A DNA stretch of 64,000 nucleotides from NCBI RefSeq assembly GCF_001667145.1, contig NZ_LZIF01000111.1, positions 1 through 64,000 on the forward strand, in the 5' to 3' direction. The stretch comes from Mycobacterium sp. 852002-51971_SCH5477799-a. Lineage in GTDB: Bacteria; Actinomycetota; Actinomycetes; Mycobacteriales; Mycobacteriaceae. Both the position numbers and the translations under genes were made by a program. Below the pieces are notes generated by a model. The model did no database searches. It had not been told where the DNA came from and saw only the letters and a list, made by a program, of their open reading frames with translations. Positions 33,624-41,528 of this stretch are shown here, piece after piece. Every line of letters starts with the position of its first letter. Within the stretch, counting starts at the first letter, position 1.

Positions 33624-33640
33624 GTCAACGATATTGACAT
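33622..33640. promoter_or_regulatory. Perfect palindromic operator overlapping the MarR start codon
   Basis: ATGTCAA (33622-33628) and TTGACAT (33634-33640) are exact inverted repeats around CGATA. The size and symmetry fit a MarR dimer. TTGACA appears on both strands, so the site may also overlap -35 elements. Confidence 0.65.
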
Positions 33641-33697
33641 ATTTCGACCGGCCCGATGCGCACATTGTCCAGACCTTGATTGTCGGCGTGCCGGCCG

Positions 33698-33717
33698 GGG
33701 TAACCGACCGGTTACCC
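33698..33717. promoter_or_regulatory. 8-bp inverted repeat upstream of the ChaB/Rho-N gene
   Basis: GGGTAACC (33698-33705) and GGTTACCC (33710-33717) are perfect inverted repeats with a GACC spacer, 29 nt before ATG 33747. Either an operator or an early-leader hairpin. Confidence 0.45.
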
Positions 33718-33746
33718 GCAGCGCTTGCGGCAGCCGAGGAGGTTCG

Positions 33747-34160
33747 ATGCCGAAGACGACGAAGGCCGGCGCGGCCAAGAAGAGCGAATTGCCCAGCACG
33801 CTGCAACGTTCCAGCGCCAAGGCCCAACGCACATTCGCGAAAACTCACGACGCGGCCGCCGAGCAGTACGGCAGCGAGGGGCGCGCCCACCGGGTGGCGT
33901 ACGCCGCTGTCAAGCACAGTTTCGAAAAGGTCGGCGATCACTGGGAACCTAAGGACGAGAAGGGCCCGTCCGATGAGCGGGCCGAGAGCGGTGGCCTGCG
34001 GCCGACCGGGCAGTCCGCCGAGGGCGTCGATGCCAACGCCAGCAAAAAGCACCTGCTCGAGCTGGCCCGCCGTCTCGACATCGCCGGCCGGTCCACGATG
34101 AACAAGTCGCAATTGATCGACGCGATCAAGAAGTACAACCGCAGGGTTCGGGGCGGCTGA
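33747..34160 (+). CDS. ChaB-like and Rho-N domain protein
   Basis: Basic protein of 137 aa. The first 65 residues ('SELPSTLQRSSAKAQRTFAKTHDAAAEQYG...RVAYAAVKHSFEKVGDHW') match the ChaB family, linked elsewhere to cation-transport regulation. The last 35 ('SKKHLLELARRLDIAGRSTMNKSQLIDAIKKYNRR') form a Rho N-terminal/SAP-like nucleic-acid-binding helix bundle. GAGGAGG precedes ATG 33747. Such proteins are often stress-induced in actinobacteria; the exact role is unknown. Confidence 0.85.
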   Translation: MPKTTKAGAAKKSELPSTLQRSSAKAQRTFAKTHDAAAEQYGSEGRAHRVAYAAVKHSFEKVGDHWEPKDEKGPSDERAESGGLRPTGQSAEGVDANASKKHLLELARRLDIAGRSTMNKSQLIDAIKKYNRRVRGG

Positions 34161-34466
34161 GCGCGGATAGGCAGCAGCGCGCTGGCCTTCTCGTCCCGCG
34201 CTGTCGTCCGTCGTGGTGTTGATGAGCACCACCGGCGGCGAGGTCTCGGGTTCGGGGCGCTCTCTCGGACCGCTTGCCACGCAGCCGAATTGGCCTCCCC
34301 GCACTGGCCGGTGACACCGACTGGATGGGTAACCGGAATCGCGGTGCCCCGAGCCCGTTTGCCGTTGGAGAGCGCGGGTATGCACCCGCCATGGCTCCGT
34401 GCTCGGTGCGCGTCGAGTCGTTGGTTGGCGCGCGTCGCGCACAGACGACACCAAGGAGTGCTGATA
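34161..34466 (+). other. Intergenic region with SigF-type promoter
   Basis: 306 nt between the ChaB and PSD-like genes. No gene seen. Contains the GTTT-N15-GGGTAT promoter at 34357-34381. Confidence 0.55.
34357..34381 (+). promoter_or_regulatory. SigF-type promoter of the PSD-like gene
   Basis: GTTT (34357-34360), a 15-nt spacer, and GGGTAT (34376-34381) match the mycobacterial SigF consensus (GGTTT-N15-17-GGGTAT). Predicted start near 34388, leader about 80 nt. Confidence 0.55.
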
Positions 34467-35639
34467 ATGAGCGAGCCAAAACCCGTCATCCAAGAGCTTC
34501 GCGGCGTCCTCGACAAAGAACAGGGCCTGGGCGATCGGCTTGAGCGGTCCCTGCAGGAGGCCCGGCAACGGGCCGAAGCCGAACTGAACCAGGACCTGTA
34601 CGCCGCGCTCGAGTGGCCGCGCGACATCGACGAGTACGAGGCCTACCTGAAGCGCTTTATCAGATGGGTGCCACACGAGTCGGATGCCGATGCCTGGAAG
34701 AACGAAAAGCGGCAGGCTCAAGAGGTCAGTGATCGCATGTCGCACTTCTACTTCCTGGTCGACCAGGGGGACGAGTCGCCGCAGGGCTCCGGCGTCTTTC
34801 GGGAATGGATGACCGAGTTCGCCCGGCAGTGGGGGGATTTCCTGGACTCGCCGGAATCGTTCAGCCCGGAGGCCCTGCAGTCGTTCATCGACAATGCGCC
34901 CGAGTACCGCATCCATGAGTCCTTGATCGATGGGGTGCCCAATGCGCCCAGCGGATGGTTGACCGCCAACCAGTTCATCGCGCGGGAAGTCAACGGCGGG
35001 CTGCGCCCGATCGCCGAGCCGACCACCAATCTGGTGGTCACCTCACCGGCCGACTGCAAATACCAGCACTCCTACGACATCGCTGCCGACTCGAGCATTC
35101 CGGCCACCACGGTCAAAAACGAAAAATACGGCAACATCAAGCAACTCATCGAAGGCAGCCAGTACAGCGAAAGCTTTGCGGGCGGCACCTTCGTCCATTA
35201 CATGCTGCCGGTGCACGCCTACCACCGCTACCACGTGCCGGTCGCCGGACTGGTCAAGGAGTCCTTCCGGATCGAGGGCAAAGTTTTCATGCGCGTGGGC
35301 CTGGAAGAACACGAGTTCGCCGCCAGCGACAGCGCCAGCAGCGGATACGAGTTCTCCCAGACCCGCGGGGTGGTCACCATCGACACCTCGCAATCGGATT
35401 GCGGCGATATCGGCATCGTGGCGGTCATCCCGGTGGGCATGGCCCACGTGTCGTCGGTGGTGCTCACCGCGGTGCCCGGCCGCCACATGGCCAAGGGAGA
35501 AGAGTTCGGGTACTTCCAGTTCGGCGGCTCGGACATCATCGTCCTCTTCCAGGAAGGCGTCGATCCGCAGCTCGACAAGAATGAGGAATTTCGGCTTGTC
35601 GGCTCGCCGGTTGCGCGCTGCCGCCGTCCAGCCACCTGA
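34467..35639 (+). CDS. Phosphatidylserine decarboxylase-family protein
   Basis: Protein of 390 aa. The middle segment 'TANQFIAREVNGGLRPIAEP...VVTSPADCKYQHS' matches the PSD motif FFxRExxPxxRPI...SPADG. The C-terminus 'KGEEFGYFQFGGSDIIVLFQEG' holds the GGS site (Ser about 355) at which PSD proenzymes cleave to form a pyruvoyl cofactor. The N-terminal 'WMTEFARQWGDFLDSPESFSPEAL' resembles the extra domain of PSD relatives in fungi and secondary metabolism. No membrane helix, unlike housekeeping Psd. Likely decarboxylates a modified amino acid or serine derivative. AAGGAG precedes ATG 34467. Confidence 0.82.
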   Translation: MSEPKPVIQELRGVLDKEQGLGDRLERSLQEARQRAEAELNQDLYAALEWPRDIDEYEAYLKRFIRWVPHESDADAWKNEKRQAQEVSDRMSHFYFLVDQGDESPQGSGVFREWMTEFARQWGDFLDSPESFSPEALQSFIDNAPEYRIHESLIDGVPNAPSGWLTANQFIAREVNGGLRPIAEPTTNLVVTSPADCKYQHSYDIAADSSIPATTVKNEKYGNIKQLIEGSQYSESFAGGTFVHYMLPVHAYHRYHVPVAGLVKESFRIEGKVFMRVGLEEHEFAASDSASSGYEFSQTRGVVTIDTSQSDCGDIGIVAVIPVGMAHVSSVVLTAVPGRHMAKGEEFGYFQFGGSDIIVLFQEGVDPQLDKNEEFRLVGSPVARCRRPAT

Positions 35640-35964
35640 CGCGGTGGCGGCGCACAGCACTTTCGGTTTGGCTACCGACGGCTCGCGCGGAAAGCGTTTA
35701 AAGTGCTTTCCCATCGGGAAGCCTGCGGCAGGGTTAATCCGCCATGCCTTTGGCCGCTGCGAGTGCGCACCGGAAAAAGGCGGCTATCGCGTTAAACGAG
35801 CAGCGCCGAGTCGGGGGATGGCTGCGCCGTAGCGCGATGACTCGGAATCCGTGTATCCGCCGGCTCGCAAGCCGCGCGGCCATCACTCGATGAAAACAGC
35901 GTCGTTCATTGCACCGTTGTAGCGGTGTTTGCGACGGATTCCGAGAGAAAGGACACGGGGAGAC
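35640..35964 (+). other. Intergenic region before the Hsp70-like gene
   Basis: 325 nt with no supported gene. Lower GC than its surroundings in places. Contains the GGGGAGA ribosome-binding site of the next gene at its end. No promoter could be assigned. Confidence 0.5.
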
Positions 35965-37785
35965 ATGAGCGGCCCGCTCGGTTTGTCGATCGGGACGGCC
36001 AACCTGGTGGCCGCGCGCGCCGGTAGCGCCCCGGTGACCCGCGCGTCGGTCTTGACGATGTACGGTCACCGGCCCGCGGAGGTGGGCACACCGACCGAGA
36101 ATCCTCGCTTGGACGAATCCGGCCTGCTTCTAAGCGGATTCGTCGAGCGGGTCGGAGGCGATCAACCGTTACTGGCCGCCGACGGATCGCGTTATCCCGC
36201 CGCGGCGCTCACCGCCGCCGCGCTCGACGGGATGGCGCGCTGCGTCGGTGGGGCACCGGCCGCCATCGCGGTGCCCGGGCATTGGCACGAGCGTCAGGTC
36301 GCCGCCCTGCGGGCGGCGTTGCGTGATTATCCCGCCCTCGCACCCGGGGCGCCGCCGGCTTTCATTTGCGACGGCACGGCCGCGTTGGCCGCGTTGTACG
36401 CGCAACCCGGATTTCCCAGTGACGGTTGCGTGGTGCTGTGCGACTTCGGAGCGAGCGGCAGCAGCATCACGCTGACCGATGCCGCCGCCAATTTCCGTCA
36501 GATCGCTCCGACGTTGCGCTACACCGGCTTCTCCGGCACTCAGCTCGACCAGATAATCACGCGACACGTCGCATCGAACGCCGGTGCCGATGCCGCCAAC
36601 ACGGCGCCGCTGGCGCCGCTGGGTCGTCGCCTCGAACAATGCCGGAGCGCAAAGGAACAGCTTTCATCGGCGACGGTCGCCGTCATCCCGGCTGATCTTC
36701 CCGGCGTCGGAGCGGACGTCCGGTTGACCCGCGGCGAGTTCGAGGAACTTATCTACGAACATCTGCAGCGTTTCATCGACTGCGTCGTAGATGTGTTGCA
36801 ACGCAATCAGATTCCGGCGCATCGGCTCGCCGCAGTCGCCACGGTCGGCGGCGGTGCATGTATCCCGCTGATCACCAACCAGTTGTCTGAGCGCCTGCAG
36901 GCGCCGGTTGTCACGACATCGCAACCTTCGTTGAGTGCGGCTATGGGCGCAGCGGTCCTGGCCCAACTGCGTTCTTCGGCCGGCACGCCGGGCCCGTCCC
37001 CTGCCGTCGGCGCCGCGGCAACTGTCGCAGGTCAGGCGCCGGCCGCCCTGACGGAAGGCGTCCCAGCCACCGACGCAGGTCCGACGGCCTGGGCAGCCGG
37101 GACTGCCCACAGCGCGGCGGGGCAAGCGGCCGCCGACGGCGATCAGTCGGCGACGTACCGCGCCCTGGCGTGGTCCCAGGAAGCCTCTTCCGGCGAGCTG
37201 CCCATACCTGCCCGCGATGACGATCTTGTAGACGATGAGGCGCCCGGCGCCATCCCGCCGAGCGCCGAGGTCTCCCGCGGCGATCCAGAGGTGGCAGCCA
37301 GGCCGCGGCGAAGGCCATGGCTACGGCGCTCGGCAGTGCTCGTCAGCACCGCCGGCGCGGCCGCGTTCGTGCTGCTCGTGGCCGCCGGGTTGGCCGTGCG
37401 GCTGGGCGGCGTCGGGAACAAACCGACCGACAACGTGCGCAACGTAACCCCGCCGGTCGAGTCTTCGCGGCTAGCACCGCCTGTGCCGGTGACTACCACC
37501 GCCGTCCCCGTCTCTCCGAATTCCGAGTCGAACGAATCGCCGTCACCGCGGTCGACGACGGTCACAACCACGCAGCCACCGGCGACAACGACGTCGCCGA
37601 TCACCACCTACCCGACTTCTACCCGCCCGACCACCTCCTCTCCGACGACCCCGTATCCGGTGACCACCTCTCCGATGACTCCTTATCCGGTGACCACCTA
37701 TCCGACGACTCCTTATCCACTGGCCCCGTATCCGACGGTGAGCACGAGCGTGGCGCCGGCGTACCCGACGATGCCCCCGCCATAA
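35965..37785 (+). CDS. Membrane-anchored Hsp70/actin-fold protein with Thr/Pro/Tyr-rich tail
   Basis: Protein of 606 aa. The N-terminal ~360 residues are a divergent Hsp70-type ATPase: phosphate-1-like 'LGLSIGTANLVAARAG', phosphate-2-like 'VVLCDFGASGSSITL', and adenosine motif 'ATVGGGACIPLITNQLSERL'. An Ala/Gly/Pro linker follows, then one membrane helix (about 457-480, 'SAVLVSTAGAAAFVLLVAAGLAV') and a low-complexity exported tail with repeated T-P/Y-P units (about 555-600). There is no substrate-binding domain like DnaK's. Function unknown; the ATPase would be cytoplasmic and the tail in the envelope. ATG 35965 follows GGGGAGA. Confidence 0.83.
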   Translation: MSGPLGLSIGTANLVAARAGSAPVTRASVLTMYGHRPAEVGTPTENPRLDESGLLLSGFVERVGGDQPLLAADGSRYPAAALTAAALDGMARCVGGAPAAIAVPGHWHERQVAALRAALRDYPALAPGAPPAFICDGTAALAALYAQPGFPSDGCVVLCDFGASGSSITLTDAAANFRQIAPTLRYTGFSGTQLDQIITRHVASNAGADAANTAPLAPLGRRLEQCRSAKEQLSSATVAVIPADLPGVGADVRLTRGEFEELIYEHLQRFIDCVVDVLQRNQIPAHRLAAVATVGGGACIPLITNQLSERLQAPVVTTSQPSLSAAMGAAVLAQLRSSAGTPGPSPAVGAAATVAGQAPAALTEGVPATDAGPTAWAAGTAHSAAGQAAADGDQSATYRALAWSQEASSGELPIPARDDDLVDDEAPGAIPPSAEVSRGDPEVAARPRRRPWLRRSAVLVSTAGAAAFVLLVAAGLAVRLGGVGNKPTDNVRNVTPPVESSRLAPPVPVTTTAVPVSPNSESNESPSPRSTTVTTTQPPATTTSPITTYPTSTRPTTSSPTTPYPVTTSPMTPYPVTTYPTTPYPLAPYPTVSTSVAPAYPTMPPP

Positions 37786-37875
37786 GGCACTGATCTCCAG
37801 ATCCGTTGTGGCCCTTACCGACTCACGCGCATTCAATCGCAACCTGTGAAGACGCTGAAAGCTTTCCGACGACGA

Positions 37876-37900
37876 GTTTGTCGGCCGGTCAGGTGGGTAG
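37876..37900 (+). promoter_or_regulatory. SigF-type promoter of the membrane redox operon
   Basis: GTTT (37876-37879), 15-nt spacer, GGGTAG (37895-37900). Same spacing as the promoter at 34357. The predicted start is within a few nucleotides of ATG 37910, so the message would be nearly leaderless. Confidence 0.45.
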
Positions 37901-37909
37901 TCAGCGATA

Positions 37910-38410
37910 ATGGTCGGGCTGCTCGCACGCCTGTGGCTCAAAGCGTGGCACAAGGTTTTCTCCTCGCCCCTCCTCACGCTCAACGGCTATGTCGCCTTTG
38001 ATCTGCCGCGCACGGTGACGGGCTTGGGCGCATCGCTGCTGATGGGTCTGGTGGCGGTACATGCCTATCTGCTGGCCACCCGTCCGGGTCTGCCGCTGTA
38101 TTTTTTGGTGTACGTTGCCATGCTGATCGCCGCCTGCCTTGCCGCCGCCGCTGCGATGGCGTTTCCGGTCAATCCTGTTGTGCCGCAGGCTGGCTGGTTT
38201 GCCGGCAGTCTGGTCAGCGCGGCATTCCTGGTGATCTATGTGGTCAGCCGGTTTGCCGGCCTGCCCGGGCTGGTGGCGTTGACCGGCCGGTGGGACCTGG
38301 CGCCCGGGACGCTTGCCATGGCGCTCGCCGGGGGCTTCATCGCCGTGCACACCACCGTCCTGTCCGGCATCAACGTGGCGTATCCGCAACGGCAGAACTG
38401 GCGCGACTGA
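37910..38410 (+). CDS. Four-helix integral membrane protein
   Basis: Hydrophobic protein of 166 aa with about four membrane helices (around residues 35-56, 60-85, 93-115, 130-150). No family recognised. The short cytoplasmic start 'LARLWLKAWHKVF' is basic. It precedes the cytochrome b561/molybdopterin fusion by 11 nt, so it is probably a subunit or assembly partner. No Cys is present and few His residues lie in helices, so it is unlikely to bind haem by itself. Confidence 0.8.
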   Translation: MVGLLARLWLKAWHKVFSSPLLTLNGYVAFDLPRTVTGLGASLLMGLVAVHAYLLATRPGLPLYFLVYVAMLIAACLAAAAAMAFPVNPVVPQAGWFAGSLVSAAFLVIYVVSRFAGLPGLVALTGRWDLAPGTLAMALAGGFIAVHTTVLSGINVAYPQRQNWRD

Positions 38411-38421
38411 ACGGTGATGAC

Positions 38422-39912
38422 ATGACAGTCCTTGACTACCCGGCGTGGCTGCGTATCGACCACTGGCTCAACGTGTTGTTCTTGACTTTGGTGATCCGCA
38501 GCGGCGTCGAGATCCTGTCCACCCACCCGAAGTTGTACTGGCATGACGACAGCAAGCCGGGCAGCGAGTGGGCGCGCTTCACGGTCAAGGAAATGCCGAT
38601 CAACAAGCTCTACGACACCCTCGATGAGGAGGAGGATTACAGCTCGCTGTTCTCGTTGCCCGGCCACAAGAAACTGGGCATGGGCCGGCACTGGCATTTC
38701 TTTTCGGTGATCGGCTGGATCCTCGTCGGGTTGTCGTACTACATCCTGCTGTTCGCCACCGGCCAGTGGCACCGTTATTGGCCGGCCTCATGGTCGATCT
38801 TCCCCGAGGCGTGGAACGACATCGTCACCTACATGAGTTTCAACTTGCCGCCACTGCTGCCCGGAGAACCCCTGGATGCCATCCAGAAGCTGACCTACGC
38901 CGGCGTCATCTTCTTGTTGGCACCGTTTCAGATCCTGACCGGCGCTGCGCAATCCCCGGCGATCGAGGCGGCGTTCCCGTGGTACGTGCGCATGTGGGGC
39001 GGTCGGCAATGGGCGCGAAGCCTGCACTTCCTCGGTCTAATCGCATTCCTGGTCTTCATCGTCATCCACCTGTCGATGATCTTCTTCTGGAGTTGGGGCC
39101 AGCTCACCGCCGCAATGATCTTCGGCTCGGTCCGCAACGTCGGCTGGGCCACCGTCTTGTCACTGGTGATCATCGCGGCCATCGTTGCCGTGCACATCGC
39201 GGCGACGGTGTGGAGTCTGCGCCGACCCGTTCAGGTTCGCCGCGTGCTGGGCGCCGTGGTCACCCGCGCCCGCAAAATCCTACTGCGGCCGCTGAATTCG
39301 AAGCAGAACTACCCCGAGCGGATGACCTCCAAGGAACACCGGGTGAACGGCAAGCCGCCGACGAGCGCCGAGTACAAGGTGATGGCCGTGCACAACTTCG
39401 TCGATTGGCGCGTGCGAGTAGGAGGCCTGGTGGAGAACCCCGTGACGCTGGACCTGGACGAGTTGCGTTGCCTCGCTGATCGACAGTCGCAGCGCGTGAT
39501 GCACAACTGCGTGCAGGGCTGGACCAGCATCGGCCAGTGGAGCGGCGTGCCACTGGCCCAACTCGCCGACCACGTGCGTCCCCTGCCGCAGGCGAAATAC
39601 ATCTGCTTTCTGACCATGCAAGACACCGGCCGCGACGAGCCAAGCGCGGAGGGGGAGGGCCAGTTCTACGAGGTGATCGATCTCGAACTCGCCTACAAGC
39701 CGCAAACTTTGCTGGCCTACGAGATGAACGGAAAGCCGCTACCCATCAAGCACGGGGCACCGCTGCGATTACGTGTCGAGACCCAGGTCGGCTTCAAGAT
39801 GGCGAAGTGGATCAACCAGATTGAGTTCATCGACGACTACTCCGGCATCGGCCGCGGACTGGGCGGCTGGCGCGAGGACAACGTCCACTACGACAAGGAC
39901 GTGGAGATCTGA
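38422..39912 (+). CDS. Cytochrome b561-like membrane domain fused to a molybdopterin oxidoreductase
   Basis: Protein of 496 aa. The N-terminal ~290 residues hold several membrane helices with potential haem ligands ('LRIDHWLNVLFLTLVIRSG', 'RHWHFFSVIGWIL', 'LHFLGLIAFLVFIVIHLSMIFFW', 'AVHIAATVW'), as in cytochrome b561/formate dehydrogenase gamma proteins. The C-terminal part from about 320 is a sulfite-oxidase-fold molybdopterin domain: 'VENPVTLDLDELRCL', 'HNCVQGWTSIGQWSGVPL' with the probable Mo ligand Cys363, and 'HGAPLRLRVETQVGFKMAKWINQIEFID'. No Tat or Sec signal precedes it; membrane-domain topology must place the Mo domain. Electron donor and substrate unknown. Confidence 0.87.
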   Translation: MTVLDYPAWLRIDHWLNVLFLTLVIRSGVEILSTHPKLYWHDDSKPGSEWARFTVKEMPINKLYDTLDEEEDYSSLFSLPGHKKLGMGRHWHFFSVIGWILVGLSYYILLFATGQWHRYWPASWSIFPEAWNDIVTYMSFNLPPLLPGEPLDAIQKLTYAGVIFLLAPFQILTGAAQSPAIEAAFPWYVRMWGGRQWARSLHFLGLIAFLVFIVIHLSMIFFWSWGQLTAAMIFGSVRNVGWATVLSLVIIAAIVAVHIAATVWSLRRPVQVRRVLGAVVTRARKILLRPLNSKQNYPERMTSKEHRVNGKPPTSAEYKVMAVHNFVDWRVRVGGLVENPVTLDLDELRCLADRQSQRVMHNCVQGWTSIGQWSGVPLAQLADHVRPLPQAKYICFLTMQDTGRDEPSAEGEGQFYEVIDLELAYKPQTLLAYEMNGKPLPIKHGAPLRLRVETQVGFKMAKWINQIEFIDDYSGIGRGLGGWREDNVHYDKDVEI

Positions 39913-39913
39913 G

Positions 39914-40267
39914 ATGACCGACATGAGTGTGCGGCCCGAGCTGATCGACCTGCAAAGCGTTGAGCGCGAACGCGTCCTAGAGCTGGTGGCCGTCAAGGGC
40001 GGTCACTGCGCCGGATGTGGCGCCAAGGATTTCTCCGTAGGACACGCGCTGTATCTCGGTTTCCTGTTCCTCGACGAGGACGACGACGCCTTCATGGTGG
40101 CGTTGACTTGCCGCAACGGCGGCTGCCCCGCGCCACGTACTGGAATCGTGTTGGCGGCCAACGAGTTTCTGTCCGATTACCGAGAGATATCCGATGTCGA
40201 GGACATCGCGAGCCGCGCCAGGGCGAGGCAAGCTAGCGTAACGTGGGGTGGCTCGGGGTATCGCTGA
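39914..40267 (+). CDS. Small protein with two Cys pairs (zinc-ribbon-like)
   Basis: Protein of 117 aa, one nucleotide after the b561-Mo gene. Cys32-x2-Cys35 ('HCAGCGAKD') and Cys66-x4-Cys71 ('CRNGGC') could bind zinc or an Fe-S cluster. No family recognised. Operon position suggests a maturation or electron-transfer accessory. Its 3' end overlaps the convergent gene by 35 bp. Confidence 0.75.
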   Translation: MTDMSVRPELIDLQSVERERVLELVAVKGGHCAGCGAKDFSVGHALYLGFLFLDEDDDAFMVALTCRNGGCPAPRTGIVLAANEFLSDYREISDVEDIASRARARQASVTWGGSGYR

Positions 40268-40565
40268 ATCGGGGCCTGGCGAGACCGTACCTCTCGATCA
40301 GATCCGACACGGAACGCAGGTCGTCACATAGGGATTGGAACCGGCGCTCGGCGGCGTCGTCGAGCAGGCCAAGACAGCTGTAGTGCACCAGCCGCCTGAA
40401 CCGTCCGGCAAGCGCTGCCCCCCAACGGATTCCGAAATCATAGATCTGGCCTTCGGGCACGTCGTCGCGGCGCGCGAGCTCTTTGAGAGCAGCGACCTGG
40501 TCGGCGAGCAGCTCGAAGTCGTCATCGGTCCCGATCGGCTCGGGCTTCTGCGCTGTTGTGCTCAT
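40233..40565 (-). CDS. Conserved hypothetical protein
   Basis: Protein of 110 aa, soluble, mostly helical ('DDFELLADQVAALKELARRDDVPEGQIYDFGIRWGAAL', 'ERRFQSLCDDLRSVSDLIERYGLARP'). Not recognised. ATG 40565 follows AAGGGAG at good spacing, which supports it; the overlap with the preceding gene's 3' end is unusual but short. Confidence 0.65.
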   Translation of the reverse strand: MSTTAQKPEPIGTDDDFELLADQVAALKELARRDDVPEGQIYDFGIRWGAALAGRFRRLVHYSCLGLLDDAAERRFQSLCDDLRSVSDLIERYGLARPRFSDTPSHPTLR

Positions 40566-40688
40566 CTGCACTCCCTTTACCGGCCACGCGCTGGTCACGT
40601 CGGTGCCCTCGTGCCCCGCCTGCCCGTTCGGGCTGTACCCCGGTGAGCACACCGTTACACCTGCCCGATGAACCCGAAGCCTCGCCGC

Positions 40689-41528
40689 CTACAGAATCGG
40701 TCGTCCGCCGGTCACCGCCACCCGCGCCCCGGAGATGTAACTCGCGTCATCGGAGGCCAGCAGCACGTAGATCGGGGCGAGTTCGGCGGGCTGCCCGGCG
40801 CGTCCCAGCGGCACGTTGTCGCCGAACGATTCCACACTGTCCGGCGGCATGGTCGACGGGATCAAGGGTGTCCATATCGGTCCGGGAGCCACACTGTTGA
40901 CCCGAATGCCCTTGTCGCCCAACAGCTGGGCGAGGCTGGCCGAAAAGTTGGCGATGGCCGCCTTCGTCGCCGCATAGGGCGCCAGGGTGGGATTGGGTGT
41001 GTCGGAATTGACCGACGAGCTGCCGATGATCGACGAGCCGGGGCTCATGTGCGGCACAGCCGCCTTGACGAGGTAGAAATACGCACCGATGTTGAGCCGG
41101 AAGGTGTACTCCCACTCCTCGTCGCTGATCTCGTCGAGACTCTTGCGCATCATCTGATAGGCCGAGTTGTTGACGAGGATGTCCACGCCGCCCAATTCCT
41201 GCACCGCCCGGTCTACGACGGTGCGACAGTGCGCGGCGTCGGAGAGGTCGCCGGGCACCAGTACGCAGTTGCGGCCGGCATTGGTGACGTAACGGGCGAC
41301 TTCGCGCGCGTCGTCATCCTCGTTGAGGTAGGCGATCAGCACGTCGGCGCCTTCGCGCGCGAACGCGATCGCGACCGCGCGTCCGATGCCGCTGTCGCCG
41401 CCGGTGATGATCGCCCTTTTGCCGAGCAGTTTTCCCGATCCCTGGTAACTGTTTTCACCACAATCGGGAATCGGGTCCATTTGCGACTGCACACCGGGGA
41501 CGGATTGTTGTTGCGCTACAAAGCCCAT
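40689..41528 (-). CDS. Short-chain dehydrogenase (general-stress YdaD/Gsp39-like)
   Basis: NAD(P)-dependent SDR of 279 aa with an extended N-terminus ('VPGVQSQMDPIPDCGENSYQGSGKL') characteristic of the general-stress SDR subgroup. Seen: 'AIITGGDSGIGRAVAIAFAREGADV', 'DILVNNSAYQ', catalytic 'YAATKAAIANF' and 'INSVAPGPIWTPL'-type segment 'VNSVAPGPIWTPL'. AAAGGAAA precedes ATG 41528. Substrate unknown; the family is often induced by salt or ethanol stress. Confidence 0.9.
   Translation of the reverse strand: MGFVAQQQSVPGVQSQMDPIPDCGENSYQGSGKLLGKRAIITGGDSGIGRAVAIAFAREGADVLIAYLNEDDDAREVARYVTNAGRNCVLVPGDLSDAAHCRTVVDRAVQELGGVDILVNNSAYQMMRKSLDEISDEEWEYTFRLNIGAYFYLVKAAVPHMSPGSSIIGSSSVNSDTPNPTLAPYAATKAAIANFSASLAQLLGDKGIRVNSVAPGPIWTPLIPSTMPPDSVESFGDNVPLGRAGQPAELAPIYVLLASDDASYISGARVAVTGGRPIL

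Noticed and set aside
33624..34916. Long upstream extension of the MarR frame
   Set aside because: It runs antisense through the ChaB and PSD-like genes; the MarR family starts at 33623 and the operator lies there.
37600..37780. Thr/Pro/Tyr-coding repeats read as a DNA tandem repeat or CRISPR-like array
   Set aside because: The repeats are irregular, codon-based and in frame within the Hsp70-like gene; no spacers.
40689..41528. Plus-strand open frame opposite the SDR gene
   Set aside because: The minus strand carries complete SDR motifs; the plus-strand product has no recognisable feature.
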